64,000 nt of DNA from DATMER01 sp040349255 (GCA_040349255.1 JBEQUE010000192.1:1-64000), one strand, 5' to 3'. Shown: positions 1-8,311, counted from the first letter of the stretch. Notes: generated from the letters alone by a model not told the origin. Numbers and translations are program-made.

Positions 1-38
1 CGGGAGAGGGCGCCACCTCCCACCCGGAAAGACGAAAA

Positions 39-58
39 CCCCGCCGGAGCGGGGCTTT
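39..58 (-). terminator. Bidirectional intrinsic terminator
   Basis: A CCCCGC/GCGGGG stem with a CGGA loop is flanked by AAAA on the left and CTTTCT on the right. Read on the minus strand it ends in TTTT, and it lies about 60 bp after the stop of the protease gene at 119-970, so it can end that transcript. It could equally end a plus-strand gene lying left of the window. Confidence 0.6.
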
Positions 59-59
59 C

Positions 60-114
60 TCCCTCTCCCCCGGCACGGGGGAGAGGGCCGGGGAGAGGGG
101 GGACGGGATCAAAT
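60..114. repeat. GC-rich REP-like element, copy A
   Basis: About 55 bp built from palindromic CCCTCTCCCCCGG / GGGGGAGAGGG followed by GGGGAGAGGGG and GGGATCAAAT. A near-identical copy lies inside the dsbD reading frame at 1688-1742; by eye the two differ at only a handful of positions. This copy sits directly behind the stop codon of the minus-strand protease. It is probably an interspersed chromosomal repeat; no transposase is associated. Confidence 0.7.
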
Positions 115-118
115 CAAA

Positions 119-970
119 TCAGCTCGGCCAGCGGCCCCAGATGCCGCACAGCGCGGCATGGTCGATGGAGAACAGCTTGCGGCTCCCCGAGTAGACCGGG
201 TTCATGATCGCCTCCAGCGGCGGTCCGATGTGGCCGAGCCCGAGGGAGTGGCCGATCTCGTGCAGGGCGACCGACTCCAGGTCGATCGAGCCGGGCTTGC
301 CCTGGAGCCAGGAGAAGCCGTCGTTGTAGTAGATCTCGCTGGTCGCGGTGTCGAAATAGCCGTCGTTGTTCAGGTCGGTGGGGTTGCCGTCGGCGTCGAC
401 GAAGATGAAGGTCACCGAGAAGGCCAGGATCGTGTCGCCGCTGCCGGGACCGTTCACCGCGTCGAAGAAGGACGGCGGCATCCAGCCGGCATGAACGACG
501 TCGGCGAGCCGGTAGTCCCCGAGGCCGCCGTAGCCGAGCAGGGAGTCGAACACGTCGGCGTCGGCCCCGGTGTCGGTCCGCTTGATCAGCGGCGACTTCT
601 TGAAGCACGAATCGGAGCCCCAGGTCTTCATGGCCTTGTCGAGCGTCGCCTCGGCCTGAAGCGGGTCGAGGCCCGCGGAGATGCCCTTCCGGTCGATGAG
701 ATAGGTCAGGTTGGCGCCGTCCGCATTGCGCCGGGGGTCGCCGGCGACCCAGCGGAACGGCTGGCGATGGAGACGGCTGCTCGCGCGGCCCAGGCCGCGG
801 GTGAGGACCTCGATCTGCTCGACGCGGAGGTCCATCCAGAGAGCCTTGAGCCCCCCGTTGAACTCCTCCATGGTCTCGATGGTGTACGGGTCCCCCTCCT
901 GGGCCCGCGCGGTCACGGGAGCCAGGAGCGCGACCAGCACGCCCAGAGCAAGAACACCCTTCGTGTCCAT
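119..970 (-). CDS. Secreted matrixin-like zinc metalloprotease
   Basis: Predicted 283-aa secreted protein. The start chosen is the ATG at 970, which has an AAGGAGAG box about 12 nt upstream and gives a clean signal peptide ending near VTARAQ; a start 14 codons further upstream lacks both. The metzincin zinc motif HEIGHSLGLGH is at about residues 237-247 (three His ligands and the catalytic Glu). An AIMNP segment about nine residues later fits the Met-turn, so this is a matrixin or related M10-type peptidase. It likely cleaves extracellular or periplasmic protein; the substrate is unknown. It is divergent from dsbD, and a terminator-like hairpin follows it. Confidence 0.85.
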   Translation of the reverse strand: MDTKGVLALGVLVALLAPVTARAQEGDPYTIETMEEFNGGLKALWMDLRVEQIEVLTRGLGRASSRLHRQPFRWVAGDPRRNADGANLTYLIDRKGISAGLDPLQAEATLDKAMKTWGSDSCFKKSPLIKRTDTGADADVFDSLLGYGGLGDYRLADVVHAGWMPPSFFDAVNGPGSGDTILAFSVTFIFVDADGNPTDLNNDGYFDTATSEIYYNDGFSWLQGKPGSIDLESVALHEIGHSLGLGHIGPPLEAIMNPVYSGSRKLFSIDHAALCGIWGRWPS

Positions 971-1154
971 TGTTCCATCTCTCCTTTCCGAATTCCGACA
1001 TCTAGACATCAAAAGAAAACATCAAAAAGATCCAGCCTTTCCGGGGAGCGCGCCCCCTGGAGCCGCCTTCATTCCTATAGTGCTGCGGGACCGCGAAAAG
1101 AAGACGGCACGGCGCGGGAAGCCCGCCAGCGTCCCCGATGTTATCTTGATCGCC
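971..1154. promoter_or_regulatory. Divergent intergenic region, protease / dsbD
   Basis: A 184-bp gap separates the two divergent genes and must hold both promoters. A short A-rich stretch (about 1008-1030) stands out from the GC-rich surroundings. I see no convincing -35/-10 pair or palindrome. Confidence 0.4.
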
Positions 1155-2996
1155 ATGAAAATTGCTCCCCTTCTTTGCTCCGCGGCCCTGCTGACCGCGA
1201 ATCTGACGGCCGCCGGCCCCGCCGCGGCCCAGCCGGACCGGCCGGAGAAGGCCGCGCTGAGCGTCGCCGCCGACCGCACCGCCTACGAGCCGGGCGAGAC
1301 CGCGCGCGTCGCCGTGAAGGTGACGGTCGAGGGCGGGTGGCACGTCAACAGCAACACGCCGACCTTCGACTACCTGATCCCCACCAAGCTCGACCTCGAG
1401 CTGCCGGACGGCTGGCCCGACGAGGCCGTGCGCTACCCCAAGCACGAGATGAAGACCTTCGCCTTCGCCGACCAGCCGCTGGCGGTCTACGACGGCGCGT
1501 TCGTGATCCAGTCCGAGGTCCGGGTCCCGGCCGCCGCCGCCAAGGGGACCGTCGAGGTCCGCGCCGCCCTGCGCTACCAGGCCTGCAACGACTCCCAGTG
1601 CCTGCCGCCGGTGACGACCGACGCCACCGTGACCCTGACCGTGGGACCGGGCGGCACGCCGATCGAGAGCGAGCTGTTCGGCGTGTCTCCCTCTCCCCCG
1701 GAAGGGGGAAGAGGGTCGGGGAGAGGGGGATCGGGATCAAATCTGGGCGCCATGCTCCTCCTGGCGCTTCTGGGCGGGTTGATCCTCAACGCCATGCCGT
1801 GCGTGCTGCCGGTGCTCTCGCTCAAGGTCTTCGGCCTGGTGCGGAGTGCGGGCCATGGGCGGTCGGAGGTGATCCGGGGAGCGCTCGCCACGGCGGCCGG
1901 CATCCTGGTCTCCTTCCTGGCGCTGGCGATCGCGGCGATCGCGGCGCGCGCCGCGGGCGCGGCGGTGGGCTGGGGCGTCCAGTTCCAGCGCCCAGGCTTC
2001 GTGGCCTTCCTGGCCGTGGTGGTCGTCCTGTTCTGCCTCAACCTCTGGGGGCTGTTCGAGATCCCGCTGCCGCAGCGCCTGGCGCGCCTCGGAGGCTCCG
2101 GCCCGCGCGAGGGCGCGGCGGGGCATTTCGCCTCGGGTCTCTTCGCCACGCTGATGGCCACCCCCTGCTCGGCGCCGTTCCTGGGCACCGCCGTGGGCTT
2201 CGCGCTGGCGCAGGAGGCGCCGGTGATCCTGGCGATCTTCGCGGCGGTCGGCCTCGGCATGGCCCTACCCTACCTGCTTCTCGCGGCGGTGCCGGGCACG
2301 GCCCGTTTCCTGCCGCGGCCGGGCGAGTGGATGAACACGCTGCGCGGCGTCATGGGCTTCCTGCTGGCCGCGGCGGCGGTCTGGCTGTTTTACGTGCTGT
2401 CGAGCCAGGTCTCGCCCGAGCGGGTGGCCGCGGTCGAGCTCGGCCTCCTCGCCTTGAGCCTCTTCCTCTGGCTCCGCCACCGCCAGATGGCTTCCGCCAG
2501 CCCGAGCCGCGGTCTGCGCTGGGTCTCCGAGATCGGCATGATCGCGGCCGTGGCAGTCACGGTTGGGATCGCGGCCATCTCTCCGGCCATCGGTTCGACA
2601 AAGGACCCGCGCCTCGCGGCCGAGTCGTCGGCCGGCCTGATCTCCTGGGAGCCCTGGGAGCGCGCCCGCGCCGAGGAGCTGGCAAGCCAGGGCAAGCTCG
2701 TCTTCGTGGACGTGACCGCCGACTGGTGCTTCACCTGCAAGGTGAACGAGCGCCTGGTCCTGGAGACGCCCGAGATCGCGGGCGCCTTCACCGAGCACGG
2801 CGTGGTCCCGATGAAGGCCGACTGGACGAACCGCAACGAGGAGATCGGGAAGTTCCTGGCCGAGCACGGCCGCTACGGCATCCCGTTCTACCTGCTCTAC
2901 CGTCCCGGCCAGGAGCCGCGGGTGTTCAGCGAGCTGCTGACCAAGGAGGGGCTGTCCGAGGCGGTGCAGGAAGCGGGAGCGGTCGCGCAGAAGTAG
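1155..2996 (+). CDS. dsbD: Thiol:disulfide interchange protein DsbD-like
   Basis: 613-aa membrane protein that moves electrons from cytoplasmic thioredoxin across the inner membrane to periplasmic partners. The start is the ATG at 1155, which opens a signal peptide of about 26 residues. Three modules follow. An N-terminal periplasmic domain carries the pair CNDSQC at about residues 143-148, as in DsbD-alpha/ScsB proteins. A multi-pass membrane domain (about 200-490) holds the redox cysteines in MPCVLPV and ATPCSAPF. A C-terminal thioredoxin-like domain has WCFTC at about 523-528. Residues about 178-196 (Ser/Pro/Gly/Arg-rich) are encoded by a REP-like repeat sitting exactly between the first and second modules. 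The next gene begins 15 bp downstream. Confidence 0.93.
   Translation: MKIAPLLCSAALLTANLTAAGPAAAQPDRPEKAALSVAADRTAYEPGETARVAVKVTVEGGWHVNSNTPTFDYLIPTKLDLELPDGWPDEAVRYPKHEMKTFAFADQPLAVYDGAFVIQSEVRVPAAAAKGTVEVRAALRYQACNDSQCLPPVTTDATVTLTVGPGGTPIESELFGVSPSPPEGGRGSGRGGSGSNLGAMLLLALLGGLILNAMPCVLPVLSLKVFGLVRSAGHGRSEVIRGALATAAGILVSFLALAIAAIAARAAGAAVGWGVQFQRPGFVAFLAVVVVLFCLNLWGLFEIPLPQRLARLGGSGPREGAAGHFASGLFATLMATPCSAPFLGTAVGFALAQEAPVILAIFAAVGLGMALPYLLLAAVPGTARFLPRPGEWMNTLRGVMGFLLAAAAVWLFYVLSSQVSPERVAAVELGLLALSLFLWLRHRQMASASPSRGLRWVSEIGMIAAVAVTVGIAAISPAIGSTKDPRLAAESSAGLISWEPWERARAEELASQGKLVFVDVTADWCFTCKVNERLVLETPEIAGAFTEHGVVPMKADWTNRNEEIGKFLAEHGRYGIPFYLLYRPGQEPRVFSELLTKEGLSEAVQEAGAVAQK
1688..1742. repeat. 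GC-rich REP-like element, copy B (in-frame in dsbD)
   Basis: Same element as at 60-114: CCCTCTCCCCCGG, then GGGGAGAGGGG and GGGATCAAAT. Here it lies inside a gene without breaking the frame and encodes a flexible linker (SPSPPEGGRGSGRGG) between the periplasmic and membrane domains of DsbD. Confidence 0.75.
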
Positions 2997-3011
2997 AATG
3001 ACGGCGAGCCC

Positions 3012-3170
3012 ATGGCCGCCGAGACCTCCGGCCCCGTCTTTGTCCTCGACGTGGACACCGATCCCGCCGCGGGCGTCGTCCGCCTGCGCCTGACGGACGA
3101 GGGCGGCAACCGCCTGCTCGGCGCCAACCAGGTGCGCCTCGCCGAGCACCGGGCGTCACTGTGGCAGGGG
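3012..3170 (+). pseudogene. N-terminal piece of frameshifted TPR protein gene
   Basis: This frame opens with an ATG at 3012, 15 bp after dsbD, and encodes a conserved-looking N-terminus ending in NQVRLAEHRASLWQG. After the GGGG run near 3164-3167 the same frame degenerates into a basic, low-complexity shadow, while frame +2 continues sensibly as VFDTRAFVDRYAKPEEE. One extra G in the run would fuse the two parts. It is a one-base deletion, an assembly or sequencing error in a homopolymer, or a -1 frameshift site. I favour error or mutation. Confidence 0.6.
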
Positions 3171-4789
3171 TGTTCGACACGCGCGCGTTCGTCGATCGGT
3201 ACGCGAAGCCGGAGGAGGAAGCCGAGCTCCTCGAACGGATCGGCGTCTTCCTGGGGGAGTCGGTCCTCGGCCCCGACATCCTGAAAGCGCTGCATGATGG
3301 GATCCATCACCGGTCGCTCGTGGTCCGGCAGCCGGCCGCGCCGGAGGACGACCTGGCCGCGGCGTTCGCCAGGGTCCCTTGGGAGATCGCGCGGCCCGCG
3401 GCCGGACAGCCGGCTCTCTTCGAGCGCAACCTGGGCGTCCGGATGGAGCTGTCGGACGCGTCCCCGGACCACGCGGCCCGCCCTTCCGGCGAGCCCCTGC
3501 GGGTTCTCCTGGTATACGCCGAGGCGCCGGGCTCGCCGCCGCTCGCAATGCGGCTGGAGCGCGAGCAGCTCCTCGACCTGGCAGATGCTCTGTTCCAAGG
3601 CGGTCGCCCGGATGCGGCGATCCCGCTCTACGAGTTGGCCGTAGCAAAGGCCGAGGGGGCAGGGCACTGGAGCCACGTAGGAACAATCTGCCAGAACTGG
3701 GCGAATGCGTTGAGAGATGTCGGCCAACTTGACGATGCGAAGTCCACCTTGCTGCGAAGTGTCGGAGCTAAGACGAGAGCGGGCTCGCCACGGGAGCTCA
3801 TCCTCAGCAGCGAGCTCGAGGTACTCCGCCTTGATGTGATGCAGGATGGGGCGGAACAAGCCCTGCCGGAGATCGAGAGCCGTCTCCAGGAGGTCCGGGA
3901 CTGGCGGCGGCAGTGCGCGGGCGAGCCGGTTGCGGATACTCCGGATCCTGTCTTTCTGGCGCGGGCTCTAATCTCGGGCTTGAATCTCGCTGGCCAAGCC
4001 AACCTGGCGCTCGCGCGATGGGAGGCCTGCCTCAGCATTGTCACTGAGATCGAAAAGATTCAGCGAGAGCTGAGTGAAGGGGAGCACGAGTTGGCCAGGA
4101 CCCGCTTCAATCGGAACGGCCCGCTTCTGCAACTCGGCCAGCTCGATGAGGCCCAGCGGGTGCTTGAAAACTGCCTTGGCGTCTTTCGCGGGGCGGATGA
4201 TCTGCCTCGTGAGGCCAAGGCTCTCGGGGCATTGGCAGACCTGTGGGACAAGCGGGGAGATCGTGAGCAGGCAGCCGACTTGCAACGGCAGGCGCTGGCG
4301 GTTTGCAACCGGCTTTCCGATCTTGCGGACCAGTCAATCTCGCACGGCAACCTTGCCAATTTCCTTGGCCGCCTGGGGGAGGTGGAGGAAGCAGCTCGGC
4401 ATCGGTTGGCTCAGCTTGCTTACGATCTCGTCATGGACCATGGTCAGTTCCTGGCGATAGGCCGGCGCAACCTCGCGATCTTGATGAGCCACGCCGCAGT
4501 CTTGGGGGGACGCTATGAATTGCCCCGGCTCACCGATTTGCTGGCGCGCCCCGAGTTCGAGCCGATTCAGCGGACGCTCACGGAGCGGAACGTTGGGCTC
4601 GATGAGCTTCAGGCGAGGATCGATGAGATCGTCGAGGTGTGCGGCAGCGGGTGGCGGAGAGTCCCGAAGGGACTCAGGCGTAAAGCCAGGGGTTTCAACC
4701 CCTGGACCTGGCAACCGCCCCCATCCCCCGAGTCCCGAAGGGACGCAGGCATACCATTGCGGATCGCCGACGGGCCACCATCCTCGTGA
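3161..4789 (+). CDS. TPR protein of the CHAT-associated type (5' frameshifted)
   Basis: 542-aa frame that resembles the N-terminal and TPR parts of CHAT/TPR proteins: VFDTRAFVDRYA, then ARVPWEIARP and FERNLGVRMELS, a Gly-Glu-Pro-Leu-Arg-Val-Leu strand, then TPR-like helical pairs from about residue 135 to 450 (for example ADALFQGGRPDAAIPLYELA). The apparent start at 3161 is probably artificial; the true N-terminus is the ORF at 3012, joined by a one-base frameshift. No CHAT protease domain is visible. About 40 C-terminal residues (from roughly 4668) are translated from a repeat cluster, so the original 3' end was probably lost or replaced. Role unknown; possibly a regulatory or signalling scaffold. 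Confidence 0.7.
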   Translation: MAGVFDTRAFVDRYAKPEEEAELLERIGVFLGESVLGPDILKALHDGIHHRSLVVRQPAAPEDDLAAAFARVPWEIARPAAGQPALFERNLGVRMELSDASPDHAARPSGEPLRVLLVYAEAPGSPPLAMRLEREQLLDLADALFQGGRPDAAIPLYELAVAKAEGAGHWSHVGTICQNWANALRDVGQLDDAKSTLLRSVGAKTRAGSPRELILSSELEVLRLDVMQDGAEQALPEIESRLQEVRDWRRQCAGEPVADTPDPVFLARALISGLNLAGQANLALARWEACLSIVTEIEKIQRELSEGEHELARTRFNRNGPLLQLGQLDEAQRVLENCLGVFRGADDLPREAKALGALADLWDKRGDREQAADLQRQALAVCNRLSDLADQSISHGNLANFLGRLGEVEEAARHRLAQLAYDLVMDHGQFLAIGRRNLAILMSHAAVLGGRYELPRLTDLLARPEFEPIQRTLTERNVGLDELQARIDEIVEVCGSGWRRVPKGLRRKARGFNPWTWQPPPSPESRRDAGIPLRIADGPPSS

Positions 4790-4880
4790 ACCCTGCCTGC
4801 GTCCCTCCGGGACTTGGGATCTGGGATGGATCCCCGATACCAGGGGTTGAAACCCCTGGCTACGTGCCTGCGCCCCGTTG
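4664..4880. repeat. Inverted pair of palindromic interspersed repeats
   Basis: Two copies of the palindrome CCAGGGGTT-NN-AACCCCTGG occur at 4686-4705 and 4840-4859, with loop TC in one and GA in the other, so they are inverted relative to each other. Around them lie GTCCCGAAGGGAC copies (4669-4681, 4732-4744) and the related GTCCCTCCGGGAC. The left half supplies the C-terminal codons of the TPR gene; the right half fills the gap before rarA. Convergent transcripts end here, so the hairpins may also serve as terminators. Confidence 0.7.
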
Positions 4881-4923
4881 GGGGCTCAAGGCTACCCTCT
4901 CCCGGCTCAGGTCACGGCGTCGC

Positions 4924-6303
4924 CTATCTTTCGCGCTTCTTCTTTGCACCCTCCCGCAGCGCTCGCATCCTGTCCAGCCTCTCCTTCAGCTCCGCCTCGA
5001 ACCCCTGGCCCCGGGGCTCGTAGAACCGCGTCCCCTTGAGGGAGTCCGGCAGACAGTCGAGGCCGCCGGTCCCCTCCTCGGTGTCGTGGGCGTAGACGTA
5101 GCCCTTGCCATAGCCCAGCCCCTTCATGAGACCGGTCGGCGCGTTGCGGATCGACATCGGCACCGGGTCCGCCGGCCGTTCCTCGACGGTTCGCCGGGCC
5201 TGACCGTAGGCGACGTAGATCGCGTTGCTCTTGGGAGCGAGAGCCAGATAGAGAGCCGCCTCCGCCAGCGCCAGCTCGCCCTCGGGAGAGCCGAGCCGCT
5301 GGTAGGCGTCCCAGGCGGCGAGGGTGAGCGGCAGCGCCTGGGGATCGGCAAGGCCCACGTCCTCGCTCGCGAAGCGGACCATGCGCCGGGCGAGATACCG
5401 GGGGTCCTCCCCGGCCGCGAGCATCCGGGTGAGCCAGTAAAGGGCCGCGTCGGCGTCGCTGTCCCGCAGCGACTTGTGGAGCGCCGAGATGAGGTTGAAG
5501 TGCTCCTCGCCCGACTTGTCGTAGAGCAGGACCTTGCGCTGGGCCAGCCGCTGGACCGCCGCGCCGTCGATGACCGTCTCGCCGGACGACGTAGCGTCGG
5601 CCACCGCCAGCTCCAGGAGGTTCAGGACGCGACGGGCGTCGCCGTTCGCGAGGCTGGCGAGCGCGGCGAGCGCTTCGTCGTCCGCCTCGACCCCGGACTT
5701 CCCCAACCCCCGCTCCGCATCCTGGAGAGCCCGGCGCATCAGCTCGACGAGATCCTCCTCGGACAGCGCCTCGAGCACCACCACCCGGCAGCGGGACAGG
5801 AGCGCTGCGTTGAGCTCGAAGGACGGGTTCTCGGTCGTGGCGCCGACGAGCACCACGTCTCCCCTCTCTACATAAGGAAGGAACGCGTCCTGCTGGGCGC
5901 GATTGAAGCGGTGGATCTCGTCCACGAAGAGGAGCGTCCGGCGGCCCTGGGCCTTGCGCAGGCGGACGGCCTCGGCCATGACCTCCTTGACCTCCTTGAT
6001 GCCGGAGGTCACCGCGGAGAACGGCACGAAGTGGGACGCCGTCTCGGTCGCGATGAGCCGGGCGAGCGTGGTCTTGCCGGATCCCGGAGGGCCCCAGAAG
6101 ATCAGCGACGGCACGCGGTCCGCAGCGATGGCCCGGCGCAGGAAGCCGCCCTCGCCGAGCACCTCGCGATGGCCGACCACCTCGGAGAGCGACCGCGGCC
6201 GCATACGCTCGGCCAGCGGATCGGGCGCGCCCGGAGCCGAGGCCTCCTCGCGGCGTGAAGGTCCGGGCTCGGGCTGCTGGTCGTCGAAAAGGGTGCGGGG
6301 CAT
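4924..6303 (-). CDS. rarA: Replication-associated recombination protein A (RarA/MgsA)
   Basis: 459-aa AAA+ ATPase of the clamp-loader superfamily that acts at stalled replication forks. Walker A is GPPGSGKT at about residues 71-78 and Walker B is LLFVDEIHRF at about 124-133, where the HRF extension is typical of RarA. Sensor 1 is GATTENPSF and an arginine-finger region is LLSRCRV. The C-terminal helical part (RKVLLYDKSGEEHFNLISALHKS) is the RarA tetramerisation region. Length matches the family. Start is the ATG at 6303. It stands alone, divergent from the Uma2 gene. Confidence 0.95.
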   Translation of the reverse strand: MPRTLFDDQQPEPGPSRREEASAPGAPDPLAERMRPRSLSEVVGHREVLGEGGFLRRAIAADRVPSLIFWGPPGSGKTTLARLIATETASHFVPFSAVTSGIKEVKEVMAEAVRLRKAQGRRTLLFVDEIHRFNRAQQDAFLPYVERGDVVLVGATTENPSFELNAALLSRCRVVVLEALSEEDLVELMRRALQDAERGLGKSGVEADDEALAALASLANGDARRVLNLLELAVADATSSGETVIDGAAVQRLAQRKVLLYDKSGEEHFNLISALHKSLRDSDADAALYWLTRMLAAGEDPRYLARRMVRFASEDVGLADPQALPLTLAAWDAYQRLGSPEGELALAEAALYLALAPKSNAIYVAYGQARRTVEERPADPVPMSIRNAPTGLMKGLGYGKGYVYAHDTEEGTGGLDCLPDSLKGTRFYEPRGQGFEAELKERLDRMRALREGAKKKRER

Positions 6304-6429
6304 GGCGTCGGTTTCCGTAGTGCGCTATTGTAGTTCGTGTTCCTGGGACATGGACACCTTTCCCGGATCGGGCTGCACGGAGTAGTCTAGTGGGTGCGCG
6401 GGCGCCCTGCCGTGCGAAAGGAGGGGGAG

Positions 6430-6987
6430 ATGGCCACCCGAGCCTTGGATGTCCGGCATTGGACCAGAGAGGAGTACGAGCAACTCGCCGGCACCGGCTT
6501 CTTTGCGTCCGGCCAGCGGACGGAGCTCGTCGAGGGAGTCATCTACGAGATGTCGCCTCAGAAAGGACGCCACGCGGCCGGCATCCGAGGGGTCGAGGAG
6601 GCCCTCCGGGCCGTATTCCGCCAGGGCTACGACATCCGAACCCAGCTCCCGATCGCCCTCGGTATGGACTCCGAACCGGAGCCGGACGTCGCGGTGGTGC
6701 CCGGGAGTTGGAGAGACTACCCGGACGCCCATCCCAAGACCGCCGTGCTGATCGTCGAAGTCTCTGACAGCTCCTTCTTCCACGACCGCGAGCGCAAGCG
6801 CACCCTCTATGCCCGCGCAGGAATCCCCGAGTACTGGACCCTCGACCTCTCCGAGGATCGCCTGGAGATCTACCGGAATCCCGGAGAGAGCGGTTACCAG
6901 ACACGCCTGCTCCTGAGTTCCGGCAGCTCCGTCGAGCCCCTGGCGAGCCCCGGCGCGGCGGTTGCGATCGCCGACATCCTGCCCTGA
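6430..6987 (+). CDS. Uma2-family (DUF820) restriction endonuclease-fold protein
   Basis: 185-aa protein of the PD-(D/E)XK-fold Uma2/DUF820 family. The ATG at 6430 is preceded by AAGGAGGGGGAG. Family landmarks: ELVEGVIYEMSPQ near residues 32-45, the acidic EPEPDVAVVP near 80-90, and LIVEVSDSSFFHDR followed by K and YARAGIPEYWTLD (about 108-140), which together supply the nuclease-like active-site residues. Such genes are multicopy in many soil bacteria and their biological target is unsettled. A 21-bp periodic array follows. Confidence 0.88.
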   Translation: MATRALDVRHWTREEYEQLAGTGFFASGQRTELVEGVIYEMSPQKGRHAAGIRGVEEALRAVFRQGYDIRTQLPIALGMDSEPEPDVAVVPGSWRDYPDAHPKTAVLIVEVSDSSFFHDRERKRTLYARAGIPEYWTLDLSEDRLEIYRNPGESGYQTRLLLSSGSSVEPLASPGAAVAIADILP

Positions 6988-7013
6988 ATCGCTTCGACCG
7001 GCTGGCCAGCCCG

Positions 7014-7265
7014 TGTTTTCCGCTGCCGAGTCCGTGTTCTCAGCGCGCGGGCTCGTGTTTGCGGCTGCCGCGCTCATGGTTTCCGCGGCTGATCCGGTGT
7101 TCTCGCGGCGCGAGCACGAGATCTCACGCCGTGAGCCTGCGATCCCAGCCGCCGCGCTCGTGTTCCCGGCCCATGATCTCCTGTTTGCGGCAGCGGAGAC
7201 CCGGTGCTCACCGGCTGAGATCTTGTGCTCACGCGCCGAGAACGGGTTGGCGGCAGCCGCTCAAC
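7014..7265. repeat. Degenerate 21-bp periodic array, 12 units
   Basis: Twelve consecutive units start at 7014, 7035, 7056, 7077, 7098, 7119, 7140, 7161, 7182, 7203, 7224 and 7245, exactly 21 bp apart. Most begin TGTT or a close variant; a rough consensus is TGTTCTC-GCGGC-CGAG-NCG. Units are diverged in sequence but strictly phased, at two helical turns. Because 21 is a multiple of three, heptad-like open frames appear on both strands; I do not regard them as genes. The array fills the space between two convergent genes and touches the 3' end of the gene at 7261-8304. Confidence 0.75.
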
Positions 7266-8304
7266 GGTCGTTGCCGAGCGCAAAGCTCAGCCCGGTGCGC
7301 TCCAGAGCCTCCCGCACCACCTCCACCGCCGAGCCCTGACGAAGCAGAGCCTCCCAGGCCGCGGTCACATCGCCGGGCCGATCCTCCAGCAAGACCTCCA
7401 GCACGCCCGTTCCCTGCCGCAGGTCCTTCGCGGCCTTGGCCTGCTCGGAGACGGGCCGGCGCCGCGAGATCCAGAGCTTGTGGAAGGCGAACCGCGCCGG
7501 CGAGGGCACGTTGACCAGGATGCCCGGACCGGACACCACGACGGCCTGCACCGGGTCCTCGATCAGATAGTCCAGGAAACGCAGTGGGTGCGCCGACACC
7601 CCGAGCGATGGCAGGAAGACAGGCTCCCCCTTGTCCGGACCGGTCAGCGGGGTCAGGAAGTCCACCCGCAGCTCGCGGCCCCGGATCTTGAACGACGTGC
7701 TCGAGCGGCGGGGGTCGAGAGACGGCACCGGGAAGAACCCGAGACCCGAGCCGGTCAGCGAGCGCTCCACGTCCACCGGCTCCGTCTCCTGCGACAGCGC
7801 GATGCCGATCGACCGGTCCTGGGCCAGGTCCACGTCCTGGGTCCGCAGCGACGGCTGGTCGAAGCGGACACCCAGCATGTTGCCGTACACGGCGTACGCC
7901 TGGGTCCCGACCAGCACTCCGCCCATCCGGAACACGCCCGAGTCCGCGAGGAGCTGGAGCACCTTGCCGGTCGCGGCGCTCTCGGTCGCCGCCCGTCCCG
8001 CCGCGAGCATGCGTCCCAGCCGCGCCCGCTGGACCTCGTCCGCGGCGGTCCGGCCGCGCAGTTGCCGGACCTCCTCCATCCAGGCCAGGAGCTCCGGCGA
8101 CTCCTTCCCCAGGTAGTGCTGGCGCTTGCGGTCCCCTTCGCGGCGCTGGAGATACCAGTAGGTCCCGCCCTTGATGGCCTTGGAGACGAACGCCCCGTGC
8201 GCCGCGGCTCCGGCCGTGGCCGCTTCGGCCTCGGCGTGGATCGCCTGCTCCAGCAGCTCGGCGTAGAGGGTCTGGGTCGTCTCGGGGAGACGCTCGAAGG
8301 CCAT
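7261..8304 (-). CDS. GSU2403-family nucleotidyltransferase-fold protein
   Basis: 347-aa protein matching the GSU2403-type nucleotidyltransferase-fold family. The N-terminal helical part includes GGTYWYLQRREG and HYLGKES. The central GGVLVGTQAYAVYGNMLGV (about residues 130-150) followed by QDVDLAQD gives the G-G/S and D-x-D elements of the nucleotidyltransferase fold. The C-terminal part has FAFHKLW and a Lys-Asp pair typical of AbiEii-like enzymes. Function is unproven; the fold is shared with toxin nucleotidyltransferases. The ATG at 8304 is chosen over an in-frame TTG at 8322, which lies inside a palindrome. Confidence 0.75.
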   Translation of the reverse strand: MAFERLPETTQTLYAELLEQAIHAEAEAATAGAAAHGAFVSKAIKGGTYWYLQRREGDRKRQHYLGKESPELLAWMEEVRQLRGRTAADEVQRARLGRMLAAGRAATESAATGKVLQLLADSGVFRMGGVLVGTQAYAVYGNMLGVRFDQPSLRTQDVDLAQDRSIGIALSQETEPVDVERSLTGSGLGFFPVPSLDPRRSSTSFKIRGRELRVDFLTPLTGPDKGEPVFLPSLGVSAHPLRFLDYLIEDPVQAVVVSGPGILVNVPSPARFAFHKLWISRRRPVSEQAKAAKDLRQGTGVLEVLLEDRPGDVTAAWEALLRQGSAVEVVREALERTGLSFALGNDR

Positions 8305-8311
8305 GGCGGAG

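Noticed and set aside
158..3001. 947-aa plus-strand ORF across the protease and dsbD genes
   Set aside because: It is an antisense/alternate-frame artefact of GC-rich DNA; it crosses two well-supported genes and its composition is rich in Arg/Gly with no domain.
6962..7339. 125-aa ORF with heptad repeats (VFSAAES-like)
   Set aside because: The 21-bp period is a multiple of three, so open frames arise on both strands. The ORF has no RBS and overlaps two genes.
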